From Aequorivita iocasae (GTDB lineage: Bacteria; Bacteroidota; Bacteroidia; Flavobacteriales; Flavobacteriaceae): DNA of 64,000 nt. Position 1 is the first letter of the stretch, and each line of letters starts with the position of its first letter. Made by a program: the position numbers and the translations under genes. Below are positions 1-8,948 of this stretch, piece after piece. Below the pieces are notes generated by a model. The model searched no databases and was not told the DNA's origin. It saw only the letters and a program-made list of their open reading frames with translations. The stretch covers positions 1,178,001 through 1,242,000 of the forward strand of contig NZ_CP068439.1 of assembly GCF_016757735.1 (NCBI RefSeq), given 5' to 3'.

Positions 1-11
1 AAAAGCTAGCG

Positions 12-752
12 ATGGTAAAAAAACTACTCTTATTTGCTTCATTTTCAATACTTCTATTTTCCTGTAATAAAGTGATAGACGCTGTTGATGAGGTTCGGAT
101 GAATTCTAAACAGACAATAACTTACGATGATTTTGAGGTTGTTCGGAACGATTATGACATAAAACTTTATTATGACAATGATAAAGAATTGATGACCGGT
201 CATTATGTGGTTGTTTATCAGGGAAAACCTTCAGAGGAATTTCAAACCAAGCGCGGATTTTTAAATGGTGTATATGCTTCCTACAATGCCGATGGACAAC
301 TTACAAAAGGGTACAACTATAAAGACGGCAAGCAGGAAGGGCTTCAAAGGGAATTTTATGGGTCTGGCGAATTACTTTCTGAAGCTAGTTTTAAAAAAGG
401 AAAAATGGTTGGGGAGAAAGTGGTTTACGACCAACTGGGAGAAGTGAGGGCGAAACACAAAATAGAGAACGGAGTGGAATACAAACGCTATTTTAAAAAT
501 GGAAAGATGGCAATTGCCGAATTTAAAAGGAATTGGGAAGGAAAGGTCCTTGACATGATGGTTTATTATGATGCTTTTGAAAACATCCAGTTTGCCTTTG
601 GAAAAAGCAGTGACCCGAATGAGAAAAATATATTTTATGTTTTTGACGCCAATATGCAACTTTCCGATACCGTTGATATAACGATAGATCCGCAAAAAGC
701 ATCTTATTATATGGGTTTAATTCAACGGACAGCCATGGCAGTCATGGAATAG
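12..752 (+). CDS. lipoprotein with MORN/YwqK-like repeats
   Basis: A 246-residue protein with a lipoprotein signal: basic start, hydrophobic stretch and lipobox LLFSC with Cys18 as the probable lipidated residue. Residues about 60-165 hold degenerate G-x-Y-x-x-Y/G-x-L-x-x-x repeats (for example YNADGQLTKGYNYKDGK and FYGSGELLSEASFKKGK), the pattern of MORN/YwqK 'toxin-antitoxin antitoxin' annotated proteins. In Bacteroidetes such proteins are common envelope lipoproteins of unknown role, and the antitoxin label is doubtful. It is convergent with rsmI, 3 bases away. Only 11 bases lie upstream, so its promoter is not visible. Repeat family fairly certain, function unknown. Confidence 0.8.
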   Translation: MVKKLLLFASFSILLFSCNKVIDAVDEVRMNSKQTITYDDFEVVRNDYDIKLYYDNDKELMTGHYVVVYQGKPSEEFQTKRGFLNGVYASYNADGQLTKGYNYKDGKQEGLQREFYGSGELLSEASFKKGKMVGEKVVYDQLGEVRAKHKIENGVEYKRYFKNGKMAIAEFKRNWEGKVLDMMVYYDAFENIQFAFGKSSDPNEKNIFYVFDANMQLSDTVDITIDPQKASYYMGLIQRTAMAVME

Positions 753-755
753 ATT

Positions 756-1430
756 TTATTTCTTCCCTGAAACAACAACAACAATTTCCCCTTTCGGCGG
801 CTTATTTTCAAAATGTTTTAAAACCTCTTTGGAAGTGCCGCGAACGGTTTCTTCGTGAAGTTTTGTGAGTTCCCGTGAAACGGAAATTGGTCTATCTGCC
901 CCAAAATATTCTATAAACTGAGCGAGGGTTTTCAGTAGCTTGTGTGGTGATTCATAAAAAATAATGGTTCTGGTTTCTTCGGCTAAAAGTTCGAGTCGGG
1001 TTTGTCTGCCTTTTTTCACAGGAAGAAAGCCTTCAAATACAAATTTATCGTTTGGAAAACCACTGTTCACTAGTGCCGGTACAAAAGCTGTAGGGCCGGG
1101 TAAACAATCTACTTCTATGCCTGCTTCCACGCAGGCACGGGTCAATAAAAATCCGGGATCGCTAATGGCGGGGGTCCCCGCATCACTAATTAGCGCGATG
1201 TTTTCACCATTTTGAATTCGCTTTACAATACCTTCCACAGTTTTGTGTTCGTTGTGCATGTGGTGGGAATGCATTTGGGTGCCAATTTCAAAATGTTTTA
1301 AAAGCTTTCCGCTGTTGCGGGTGTCTTCGGCCAGAATTAAATCTACTTCTTTCAGCACTTCAACAGCGCGAAAGGTCATATCTTTTAAATTGCCGATAGG
1401 CGTGGGCACCAAATAGAGTTTTCCCGTCAT
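756..1430 (-). CDS. rsmI: 16S rRNA (cytidine(1402)-2'-O)-methyltransferase RsmI
   Basis: Tetrapyrrole-methylase-fold SAM-dependent enzyme that 2'-O-methylates C1402 in the decoding centre of 16S rRNA. Visible motifs: VPTPIGNL (8-15), AEDTR (34-38), the glycine-rich SAM loop SDAGTPAISDPG (82-93) and PGPTA (111-115). At 224 residues it is shorter than the E. coli enzyme (about 286); the C-terminal extension is missing, as in many Bacteroidetes RsmI. The downstream neighbour on the left is convergent; the DoxX-like gene ends 3 bases upstream of the start, so co-transcription with it is likely. Confidence 0.95.
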   Translation of the reverse strand: MTGKLYLVPTPIGNLKDMTFRAVEVLKEVDLILAEDTRNSGKLLKHFEIGTQMHSHHMHNEHKTVEGIVKRIQNGENIALISDAGTPAISDPGFLLTRACVEAGIEVDCLPGPTAFVPALVNSGFPNDKFVFEGFLPVKKGRQTRLELLAEETRTIIFYESPHKLLKTLAQFIEYFGADRPISVSRELTKLHEETVRGTSKEVLKHFENKPPKGEIVVVVSGKK

Positions 1431-1433
1431 AAT

Positions 1434-1790
1434 TTATGGACGTACCGTTTTTCCGAAGAAATATGAAACCAACAAAAATAAAATTCCCAATAAGGTAAGT
1501 GTAAAGCTTGAATCGCCCAAACGGTAATGCGCAAATGAGGCTAATACGAGGTCAAAGAACAAGCCGGCATAGGCCCATTCCATAACCCATTTTGGTTTTC
1601 GAAGCAATATAACTGCTATTGCAAAGATTTTCGCAATGGCCATGGGCACGACCAAATAGGAAGGATATTGATAGTCTTGATAATGGCCTTGAATAACGAG
1701 CGTGTCTGTTAAAAACAGGAATGCGGAATAGAGAAAGAGCGCGCTTAGCAGCCCTGTGGCTATCCAGTAGATTGTTTTTTGGGCTGTCAT
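1434..1790 (-). CDS. DoxX-like small membrane protein
   Basis: 118 residues with four predicted membrane segments (about 8-27, 43-62, 69-88, 95-114), the layout of the DoxX/DoxD-like family. The charged LRKPKW loop sits between helices 2 and 3. No catalytic residues can be named; relatives are linked to quinone or thiol redox or have no known role. It lies between a conserved hypothetical gene (11 bases upstream) and rsmI (3 bases downstream) on the same strand, so the three probably form one transcript. Confidence 0.7.
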   Translation of the reverse strand: MTAQKTIYWIATGLLSALFLYSAFLFLTDTLVIQGHYQDYQYPSYLVVPMAIAKIFAIAVILLRKPKWVMEWAYAGLFFDLVLASFAHYRLGDSSFTLTLLGILFLLVSYFFGKTVRP

Positions 1791-1801
1791 AAAAGCAAAG
1801 T

Positions 1802-2593
1802 TTAGTTGAAACGTTTTTCAATAATATTCATAAACCGCTCGGAATATTCTTCTTTATTGAGCCAGTGGTTATAGTCAGGTTTCACTTTAGTTTTTATGAA
1901 ATTTTGTGCTTCTTCAAAATTTTCCATCGTGTTTATCTGCGAAAGTACACGGGTGTAATCTTCGGTTTGCCCTTCAAAAAGGTGTTTTATAAATGCCAAA
2001 CGATCGTTCAACCCAATGTTAAGGCCTTTGTTTAACGTGTCGTTGATTGATCGTGCCCGCGATTCGGTCATGGTTTTGCTTGCTTCTTTTCCTTCGATGG
2101 ACTTGGGGAAAAGTGTTGCGGTTTTTCTTTCAAACTCGGGCATTTGCTGATATGCCGAAGCGAATTCTTCCAAATCGTTGTTAGTGTATTTCTGTGGGTG
2201 TTCTTTTGGTGCTTTTTGGGATTCTGTTTCGGTGTTTTTTGGGAGCATTTCATCCAAAAGCTCGTCTATGCGTTCGCTTTCTTCCGGCATTTGGGCGACA
2301 ATATCTTTTATTTTTTCCATCAGAGGTTCAATAAGATCTTCTTTGTGTTCGGGTTGCGGTACGGGCTCGGGCTCGGTAAACCAATTTTCTTCACGGAAGC
2401 TTTTCGAATCCAAGGAAGCCGCAATGGACTTTCCAGCAGGGTCTTCAATTTGATTTTCAAGATATTCAAGAACAGTAAGCTTTTCATAGAGCTTGCTCAC
2501 CAAACCCTTTACGGAAGCGGCTTTAAACGTTTTTTCTTCTTCAATTAATTGCTGTGCTAGCGCTGTTACCTGCTCACGGATTTTCTTCTTCAT
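1802..2593 (-). CDS. conserved hypothetical protein, helical and acidic
   Basis: A 263-residue soluble, highly charged, mostly helical protein without signal peptide or membrane segment. The N-terminal 45 residues (MKKKIREQVTALAQQLIEEE onward) look coiled-coil, followed by an acidic/proline-rich linker (about 70-140) and a C-terminal helical region ending NIIEKRFN. I recognise the pattern as a protein family conserved in Flavobacteriia but know of no assigned function. It is the first gene of the probable 1802-DoxX-rsmI transcript and is divergent from tdk, with 166 bases between them. Confidence 0.65.
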   Translation of the reverse strand: MKKKIREQVTALAQQLIEEEKTFKAASVKGLVSKLYEKLTVLEYLENQIEDPAGKSIAASLDSKSFREENWFTEPEPVPQPEHKEDLIEPLMEKIKDIVAQMPEESERIDELLDEMLPKNTETESQKAPKEHPQKYTNNDLEEFASAYQQMPEFERKTATLFPKSIEGKEASKTMTESRARSINDTLNKGLNIGLNDRLAFIKHLFEGQTEDYTRVLSQINTMENFEEAQNFIKTKVKPDYNHWLNKEEYSERFMNIIEKRFN

Positions 2594-2759
2594 ATCTTTT
2601 TAAATTAACCTGAATTTCTATTTTGTTTTTATAAATTTACGCATCCTTTATGTAAACGTCAACTATTTTTGTTTTCATGTTCAAAACCGCAAACAATCCT
2701 CAAGTTGAATACACTTTGTGGATAGCATTATTACTAAATGTCTCGCGTAAAATTAAACT

Positions 2760-3419
2760 ATGTTTCTTGAAAATACCGTAAATCAGAAAGAACAATTTGG
2801 CTGGATTGAGGTAATCTGTGGTTCTATGTTTTCAGGAAAGACCGAAGAACTTATCAGAAGGTTGAAACGTGCCCAATTTGCCCGTCAAAAGGTTGAGATT
2901 TTTACCCCTTCCTTAGACACAAGATATGCTGAAGATGCAGTAACCAGCCATGACAGTAACCAAATTCGTTCCACCCCCGTGCCAGCTGCGGCAAACATCC
3001 CAATTTTGGCTGATAACTGTGATGTGGTGGGCATAGACGAAGCCCAATTTTTTGATGATGAAATAGTAAAAGTTTGCAACGACCTTGCCAATCGTGGCGT
3101 TCGTGTTATTGTTGCTGGTTTGGATATGGATTACAAAGGCAACCCATTTGGTCCCATGCCCGCTTTAATGGCTACTGCCGAATACGTTACCAAAGTACAC
3201 GCCATTTGCACCCGTACTGGGAATCTTGCCAATTACAGCTACCGAAAAGCGAAAAGTGAAGCCCTCGTTTTACTCGGTGAAACAGAAGAATATGAGCCGT
3301 TAAGCCGCGCTGCATTTTTTAAGGCACAGTTACGGGACAAAGTAGTGAAACTGGAAGTGAAAGATGCCGAAGAAATAAGAGAAGACAAATCTTCTGAAAA
3401 AACCGGAAAACAAGCCTAG
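2760..3419 (+). CDS. tdk: thymidine kinase (type II)
   Basis: Phosphorylates thymidine with ATP in the pyrimidine salvage pathway. Walker A is [10 protein letters not shown] (about 21-30), the Walker B/catalytic segment is [10 protein letters not shown], and the lasso/thymidine-binding part is [14 protein letters not shown]. The zinc-binding cysteines of most type II kinases are largely absent: the first CxxC is reduced to CTRT and the second pair is replaced in [10 protein letters not shown]. The C-terminal tail (about 195-219) is lysine/glutamate-rich. The alr gene follows after one base, so the two are almost certainly one operon. Confidence 0.95.
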   Translation: MFLENTVNQKEQFGWIEVICGSMFSGKTEELIRRLKRAQFARQKVEIFTPSLDTRYAEDAVTSHDSNQIRSTPVPAAANIPILADNCDVVGIDEAQFFDDEIVKVCNDLANRGVRVIVAGLDMDYKGNPFGPMPALMATAEYVTKVHAICTRTGNLANYSYRKAKSEALVLLGETEEYEPLSRAAFFKAQLRDKVVKLEVKDAEEIREDKSSEKTGKQA

Positions 3420-3420
3420 C

Positions 3421-4530
3421 ATGCCCAAAGCCACCGAAACTCTATTGGAGATAGACCTCAACGCGCTCGACAATAATTACAAATATCTTACCTCAAAATT
3501 AAAGCCCGACACTAAAGTTTTGGCAGTTGTGAAAGCCTTTGCCTACGGAAGCGATTCGGTGGTTATTGCAAAGGAATTAGTTGATTTGGGCGTGGATTAT
3601 TTCGCAGTTGCGTATGCCAATGAGGGCGAAACGCTAAGAAATGCACATATTGAAACGCCAATCTTAGTGCTCCATCCGTTACCCGTTAATTTTGAGCAGA
3701 TTGTAAACCGATGTTTAGAGCCCAGCATCTACTCTCGCAAAACTCTTGAAGAATTTATCACGTTCGCGGAAGAAAAAAAACAAAAAAATTATCCAATCCA
3801 TTTAAAATTCAACACCGGCTTGAACCGTTTGGGTTTCGTTGAAAGTGATCTAGCTTTTATTGCAAAAGCCCTTTCAAAAACCGAAAGCGTAAGGGTGAAA
3901 TCAGCTTTTTCGCACCTTGCCGCGAGCGAGGATTTAAAGTTGAAAGATTTCACTGCCGGGCAGATTGAAGCATTTCGAAAAATTTCAGAAGAATTAATTT
4001 CCAAAATCGGTTATAAACCATTGCTTCACTGTGCAAATACTTCAGGAATCATAAATTATCCCGAAGCACATTTTGATATGGTGCGAACGGGAATAGGTCT
4101 TTACGGTTTTGGAAATGATAAAGAGGAGAACAAACATTTAAAGCCTGTTGGCACTTTAAAAACGGTCATTTCACAAATTCATACGGTACAAAAAAATGAA
4201 AGCGTGGGCTACAACCGAGGTTTTATTGCCAAAAAAACTACAATGTCGGCAACACTTCCCATTGGGCACGCAGACGGAATTCCACGTTCCTATGGGAAAG
4301 GCAAAGGCTGGGTGACCATAAATGGAAAAAAAGCGCCCATTCTTGGTAATGTGTGTATGGATATGATTATGGTAGATGTGACCGATATTGATTGCGAAGA
4401 AGGGGACGAGGTAATTGTTTTTGGGCCTACGGCAACAGCTGATGAATTATCGGCTGCGATAAACTCTATTTCTTATGAATTGATAACCGCTGTTTCACAA
4501 AGGGTAAAACGGGTTGTTTGTAGGAATTAA
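3421..4530 (+). CDS. alr: alanine racemase
   Basis: PLP enzyme interconverting L- and D-alanine for peptidoglycan. The PLP lysine is in VVKAFAYGSD (Lys38), the catalytic tyrosine in SVGYNRGF (about Tyr264), and the C-terminal beta-domain motif is GNVCMDMIMVDVTD. At 369 residues it has the usual length, with an N-terminal TIM barrel and C-terminal beta domain. The start ATG is one base after the tdk stop, which supports both the chosen start and co-transcription. Confidence 0.95.
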   Translation: MPKATETLLEIDLNALDNNYKYLTSKLKPDTKVLAVVKAFAYGSDSVVIAKELVDLGVDYFAVAYANEGETLRNAHIETPILVLHPLPVNFEQIVNRCLEPSIYSRKTLEEFITFAEEKKQKNYPIHLKFNTGLNRLGFVESDLAFIAKALSKTESVRVKSAFSHLAASEDLKLKDFTAGQIEAFRKISEELISKIGYKPLLHCANTSGIINYPEAHFDMVRTGIGLYGFGNDKEENKHLKPVGTLKTVISQIHTVQKNESVGYNRGFIAKKTTMSATLPIGHADGIPRSYGKGKGWVTINGKKAPILGNVCMDMIMVDVTDIDCEEGDEVIVFGPTATADELSAAINSISYELITAVSQRVKRVVCRN

Positions 4531-4608
4531 TCCCTTTTGGGAAATTATTTGAGAAAATGAATTCTTTTTGAGTAAATTAGTGGCTATTAACTTCTAAAAC
4601 CAATCAAC

Positions 4609-5019
4609 ATGTTAAAAGAATTTAGGGATTTTATTATGACCGGCAATGTGGTAGACCTTGCCGTAGCTGTTCTACTTGCCGCTGCAGTAGGCACTGTTGT
4701 TTCAAGTTTCACCAATGATGTGATGATGCCCATAGTAGGTAATTTTACCGGAGGTGTTGACTTCGCCGATTTAAAAGTAGTGCTTTCAGAAGCTGTGGTT
4801 GCTCCAGACGGAGAGATTACCAAGCCGGAGAATGCCATTATGTACGGAAAATGGATAAACTCTATCATCAATTTAATTATTGTTGGTTTTGTATTGTTCT
4901 TGATAGTGAAGGCATACGGAAAAGTGCGCAAGAAAAAAGAAGAAGCCCCTGCGCCAGATCCGGGACCATCAGAAAAGGATTTACTGATGCAGATTCGCGA
5001 CGAACTCAGAAAAAAATAA
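4609..5019 (+). CDS. mscL: large-conductance mechanosensitive channel MscL
   Basis: Homopentameric inner-membrane channel that releases solutes on osmotic downshock. 136 residues. The N-terminal helix and TM1 (MLKEFRDFIMTGNVVDLAVA, then VLLAAAVGTVVSSF) match the family, TM2 is INSIINLIIVGFVLFLIV, and the C-terminal cytoplasmic helix ends in ELRKK. The periplasmic loop and the linker APAPDPGPSEKD vary in the family. A strong terminator follows, so it ends the transcript. Confidence 0.95.
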   Translation: MLKEFRDFIMTGNVVDLAVAVLLAAAVGTVVSSFTNDVMMPIVGNFTGGVDFADLKVVLSEAVVAPDGEITKPENAIMYGKWINSIINLIIVGFVLFLIVKAYGKVRKKKEEAPAPDPGPSEKDLLMQIRDELRKK

Positions 5020-5055
5020 TTTACAGCCACCGCTGCATTACATATTCTAACCTTA

Positions 5056-5086
5056 AACCCTCTTCAAAATGGAGAGGGTTCTTTTT
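5056..5086 (+). terminator. Rho-independent terminator after mscL
   Basis: Stem AACCCTCT (5056-5063) pairs with AGAGGGTT (5073-5080), with a 9-base loop, followed by C and six T. It lies 36 bases after the mscL stop. Confidence 0.9.
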
Positions 5087-5121
5087 TGCTTTTTATTCTG
5101 AAAAAATAAATTGGTATAAAC

Positions 5122-5129
5122 TACTTTTG
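5122..5129 (+). promoter_or_regulatory. Bacteroidetes-type -7 element upstream of asd
   Basis: TACTTTTG matches the TAnnTTTG -7 consensus of the Bacteroidetes housekeeping sigma factor, ending 17 bases before the asd ATG. No TTG is visible at the expected -33 spacing, so only half of the promoter is supported. The same TAnnTTTG shape occurs shortly before recA (19006), trpS (23243), the thioesterase (26453) and the MarC gene (45439). Confidence 0.5.
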
Positions 5130-5146
5130 CCTAAAATTTTAGAACT

Positions 5147-6136
5147 ATGAAATTAGCTTTGGTAGGTGCAACCGGAATGGTTGGCGAAGTAATGTTGAAA
5201 GTTTTACAGGAACGAAATTTCCCAATAGACGAACTGCTTTTGGTGGCTTCTGAAAAATCTGTTGGAAAGGAAATTTCCTTTAAGGGAAAAAACCATAAAG
5301 TAATTGGGTTAGAAGAAGCCGTTGCCGCAAAACCGAACATTGCCATTTTTTCCGCTGGTGGAAGCACTTCACTGGGATGGGCACCAAAATTCGCGGAAGT
5401 TGGTACTACAGTAATCGATAATTCTTCAGCATGGAGAATGGAAGCCGATAAGAAACTAATCGTTCCCGAAATTAATGCACATTTGTTGACCAAAGACGAT
5501 AAAATAATAGCAAACCCCAATTGCTCGACCATACAATTGGTAATGGCTTTGGCACCACTTCACAAGAAATATAGAATGAAGAGGGTTGTGGTTTCCACAT
5601 ACCAATCCGTTTCGGGAACTGGCCTTAAAGCCGTTCAACAAATGGAGAATGAAATGGCTGGAGTGAAAGGTGAAATGGCATATCCGTACCCAATCCACAA
5701 AAACGCATTGCCGCATTGTGATGTTTTTGAGGCAAATGGTTATACAAAGGAAGAGATGAAGCTGGCCCGCGAACCCCAAAAAATATTGGATGACCGTACC
5801 TTTTCAGTAACCGCAACAGCTGTTCGTATTCCCACTGCAGGAGGCCATAGTGAAGCTGTAAATGTCCAATTTGAAAATGATTTTGAATTAGGCGATATCC
5901 GTAGAATTCTGCACGAAACTCCGGGCATAATCGTTCAAGACAACCCAGATACAAACACCTACCCAATGCCAATGTATGCACACGATAAGGATGATGTTTT
6001 TGTGGGAAGGATTCGTCGTGATGAAACCCAGCCCAATACATTGAATATGTGGATAGTGAGCGATAATCTTCGTAAAGGCGCCGCTACCAATGCTGTTCAA
6101 ATAGCGGAATACTTAATTAATAACCAACTGCTTTAG
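5147..6136 (+). CDS. asd: aspartate-semialdehyde dehydrogenase
   Basis: Reduces aspartyl phosphate with NADPH to aspartate semialdehyde, the branch-point step to lysine/diaminopimelate, threonine and methionine. Visible: nucleotide-binding GATGMVGE (8-15), catalytic Cys126 in NPNCSTIQ, and the active-site histidine in GGHSEAV. 329 residues, normal length. It is a single gene between two terminators, with its own -7 box. Confidence 0.95.
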   Translation: MKLALVGATGMVGEVMLKVLQERNFPIDELLLVASEKSVGKEISFKGKNHKVIGLEEAVAAKPNIAIFSAGGSTSLGWAPKFAEVGTTVIDNSSAWRMEADKKLIVPEINAHLLTKDDKIIANPNCSTIQLVMALAPLHKKYRMKRVVVSTYQSVSGTGLKAVQQMENEMAGVKGEMAYPYPIHKNALPHCDVFEANGYTKEEMKLAREPQKILDDRTFSVTATAVRIPTAGGHSEAVNVQFENDFELGDIRRILHETPGIIVQDNPDTNTYPMPMYAHDKDDVFVGRIRRDETQPNTLNMWIVSDNLRKGAATNAVQIAEYLINNQLL

Positions 6137-6180
6137 ATTTTTAAGAAGAAAGGATAAAATATATTTAAAATTTTGTTAAA

Positions 6181-6211
6181 AAAATGCACTTTTAATAAAG
6201 GTGCATTTTTT
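6181..6211 (+). terminator. terminator after asd
   Basis: AAAATGCAC(TTT) pairs with (AAA)GGTGCATTTT around a short loop, followed by a T run. The A-run on the other side could make it work in both directions. Confidence 0.8.
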
Positions 6212-6254
6212 ATTTTTCAGTATCTTTAATGAGTTAATCTTAAAATTAAAGCTT

Positions 6255-6635
6255 ATGAATTCAACATTTACTAAAATCTTAAGAATTATTTTAGGCTTGG
6301 GATTACTTTTTTTTGGAATGAGCAAATTGATAAATTTTAGTATTATGCCCACCCATATCTATACTGGCGATGCAGCTATCTTTATCGACTCCCTTAGCAG
6401 TACGGGCTATATTCTAAAAGTTATTGGAATTTTTGAAATCTTCATAGGCGTGCTTTTGCTTATAAATAAGTGGGTTTCCTTTGCGTTGCTGTTATTGGCG
6501 CCTATAACGGTAAATATTTTACTGTTCCATTTGTTTTTGGACACTCCGGGCCTCATTGTGGCTTTGATAATAACCATTCTGAACGTTATATTAATCTATA
6601 AACATTGGAAGGTGTATAAACCCTTGTTTCATTGA
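6255..6635 (+). CDS. DoxX-like membrane protein
   Basis: 126 residues from the ATG at 6255 (MNSTFTKILRIILGLG). An upstream in-frame ATG at 6201 lies inside the asd terminator and is not a credible start. Four hydrophobic segments (about 8-25, 45-68, 73-92, 98-117) and the FGMSKL motif after helix 1 fit the DoxX-like family. Function unknown. It stands alone between two terminators. Confidence 0.7.
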   Translation: MNSTFTKILRIILGLGLLFFGMSKLINFSIMPTHIYTGDAAIFIDSLSSTGYILKVIGIFEIFIGVLLLINKWVSFALLLLAPITVNILLFHLFLDTPGLIVALIITILNVILIYKHWKVYKPLFH

Positions 6636-6659
6636 AATAAATTGCTGACCCACACATTA

Positions 6660-6691
6660 AAGGCTTCCTCACAGAAGCCTTATTATTTTTT
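6660..6691 (+). terminator. terminator after the DoxX-like gene
   Basis: AAGGCTTC (6660-6667) pairs with GAAGCCTT (6674-6681), with a 6-base loop, followed by ATTATTTTTT. Confidence 0.85.
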
Positions 6692-6749
6692 ATAAAGTTC
6701 TCTTTTTTTGCTAAAAACAGTACATTTACACTTCCAAAAAATCAATACT

Positions 6750-8912
6750 ATGAAATTTACAATTGTTCCAGCAATCCTTATACTCGCTTTTGTAGGCTGT
6801 AAGGAAGGACCAAAAAAAGAAGTTATTTCCGTGACCTATCCGCAAACAAAAAAAGTTGACACCGTTGACACCTACTTCGGTGTTGAGGTAAATGATCCAT
6901 ACCGATGGTTGGAAGATGACCGCAGTGAAGAAACCGCCGCCTGGGTTAAGGCTGAAAACGAAGTAACCTACGGATATTTAGAAAAAATACCTTTCCGGGA
7001 AGAATTGAAACAACGTCTTTCAGATCTTTGGAATTACGAAAAAGTGGGCCCTCCATTTAAGGAAGGCGATTATACCTATTTCTACAAAAACGATGGTTTA
7101 CAAAACCAATATGTTTTATATCGCTATAAAACAGGGGAAGACCCAAGTTCTGCCGAGGTATTTTTGGACCCCAATACTTTTAAGGAAGACGGGACCATTT
7201 CTTTGGGTGAAACAAGTTTTAGTAAAGACGGAAGTAAGTTGGCCTACAGTATTTCTGAAGGCGGAAGCGATTGGAGAAAAGTTCTTGTAATGAACACCGA
7301 AACCAAGGAATTGGTTGGGGATACCTTAAAAGATATCAAGTTTAGCGGTCTTTCATGGAAGGGTGAGGATGGTTTTTACTATTCCAGTTACGATAAGCCT
7401 AAAGGCAGCGAGCTTTCGGCAAAAACCGATCAGCACAAAGTGTATTACCATAAAATGGGGAGCCCCCAAAGTGAAGATAAGGTAATTTTTGGCGCTACCC
7501 CAGAGGAAAAGCATCGTTATATAAATGCAAGTGTTACAGAAGACAATAATTATTTGGTGGTAAGAGCAAGTACCTCAACTTCTGGTAATAAACTTTTTAT
7601 AAAGGACTTGACAAAACCTGGAGCACCCTTTGTAACTATTTTGGGCGATACGGATTCTGATACATCTATTTTAGAAAATGTAGGTTCAAAACTATATATT
7701 GTTACAAACAGAAATGCACCAAACAAAAAAGTTGTTACTGTTAATGCAAATAGCCCAACTCCTGATAATTGGGTAGACTTTATCCCAGAAACTGAAAACG
7801 TACTTTCGCCCAGTACAGGTGGTGGTTCTATTTTTGCCAATTATATGGTTGATGCAGTTTCCAAGGTATTGCAGTATGATTATGATGGAAAATTGATTCG
7901 TGAAGTAAAACTTCCGGGCGTTGGTTCGGCAGGTGGTTTTGGAACCAAAAAAGAGGAGAAGGAACTGTACTATTCTTTCACGAATTATGTTACGCCAGGT
8001 AGTATCTATAAATACGACATTGCAAGTGGTGATTCTGAATTATTTATAAAACCCGAAATAGATTTCAATCCAGAAAATTTTGAAAGCCACCAAGTTTTTT
8101 ACACCTCAAAGGATGGTACCAAAATACCAATGATAATCACCCATAAAAAAGGGTTGAAAATGGACGGAAAAAATCCAACAATTCTTTATGGTTATGGAGG
8201 GTTTAATATCAGCTTAACACCAGGTTTTAGTATTGCCAATGCTGTATGGATGGAGCAAGGAGGAGTTTATGCAGTACCCAATCTTCGCGGGGGTGGCGAA
8301 TATGGTAAAAAATGGCACGACGCGGGTACACAGATGAAAAAACAAAATGTATTTGATGATTTTATAGCAGCTGCTGAATACTTAATTAAAAACAACTACA
8401 CTTCCAGCGACTATCTCGCGGTTCGTGGAGGTTCAAACGGTGGATTACTCGTGGGAGCAACCATGACCCAAAGACCAGACTTGATGAAAGTGGCCCTTCC
8501 TGCTGTAGGCGTTTTAGATATGCTGCGCTACCATACATTCACTGCAGGAGCAGGTTGGGCTTATGACTACGGTACGGCCGAAGACAGTAAGGAAATGTTT
8601 GAATATTTAAAAGGCTATTCGCCATTGCACAATGTAAAGGAAGGCGTGGAATATCCAGCAACTTTAATCACTACCGGGGATCATGATGACAGGGTTGTAC
8701 CAGCGCATAGTTTTAAATTTGCTGCAGAGCTCCAGTCTAAACAAACAGGAAACAATCCTGTTTTAATTAGAATTGAAACCGATGCCGGTCATGGAGCGGG
8801 AACGCCAGTGAGCAAAACCATTGAGCAATATGCAGATATTTTTGGATTTACTCTTTTCAATATGGGTTATAAAGAATTGCCAGAAAATATCAATAAAGAA
8901 ATAAAACAATAA
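6750..8912 (+). CDS. prolyl oligopeptidase family lipoprotein (S9A)
   Basis: Serine peptidase that cuts short peptides after proline. 720 residues from the ATG at 6750, which begins a clear lipoprotein signal ending AFVGC (Cys17); the ATG at 6708 would add 14 residues before it. Seven-bladed beta-propeller region (about 80-440), then an alpha/beta-hydrolase domain with nucleophile Ser562 in RGGSNGG, Asp in GDHDDRVVP and His in DAGHGAG. The lipobox predicts anchoring in the envelope, probably periplasm-facing. Monocistronic, with a strong shared terminator downstream. Confidence 0.92.
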   Translation: MKFTIVPAILILAFVGCKEGPKKEVISVTYPQTKKVDTVDTYFGVEVNDPYRWLEDDRSEETAAWVKAENEVTYGYLEKIPFREELKQRLSDLWNYEKVGPPFKEGDYTYFYKNDGLQNQYVLYRYKTGEDPSSAEVFLDPNTFKEDGTISLGETSFSKDGSKLAYSISEGGSDWRKVLVMNTETKELVGDTLKDIKFSGLSWKGEDGFYYSSYDKPKGSELSAKTDQHKVYYHKMGSPQSEDKVIFGATPEEKHRYINASVTEDNNYLVVRASTSTSGNKLFIKDLTKPGAPFVTILGDTDSDTSILENVGSKLYIVTNRNAPNKKVVTVNANSPTPDNWVDFIPETENVLSPSTGGGSIFANYMVDAVSKVLQYDYDGKLIREVKLPGVGSAGGFGTKKEEKELYYSFTNYVTPGSIYKYDIASGDSELFIKPEIDFNPENFESHQVFYTSKDGTKIPMIITHKKGLKMDGKNPTILYGYGGFNISLTPGFSIANAVWMEQGGVYAVPNLRGGGEYGKKWHDAGTQMKKQNVFDDFIAAAEYLIKNNYTSSDYLAVRGGSNGGLLVGATMTQRPDLMKVALPAVGVLDMLRYHTFTAGAGWAYDYGTAEDSKEMFEYLKGYSPLHNVKEGVEYPATLITTGDHDDRVVPAHSFKFAAELQSKQTGNNPVLIRIETDAGHGAGTPVSKTIEQYADIFGFTLFNMGYKELPENINKEIKQ

Positions 8913-8915
8913 TTG

Positions 8916-8948
8916 AAAAAGCCCCTCAAATTTGAGGGGCTTTTTTTT
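8916..8948. terminator. bidirectional terminator between the S9 peptidase and gpsA
   Basis: Perfect palindrome AAGCCCCTCAAA/TTTGAGGGGCTT (8919-8942) flanked by A and T runs, serving both convergent genes. It overlaps the gpsA stop by two bases. Confidence 0.93.
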
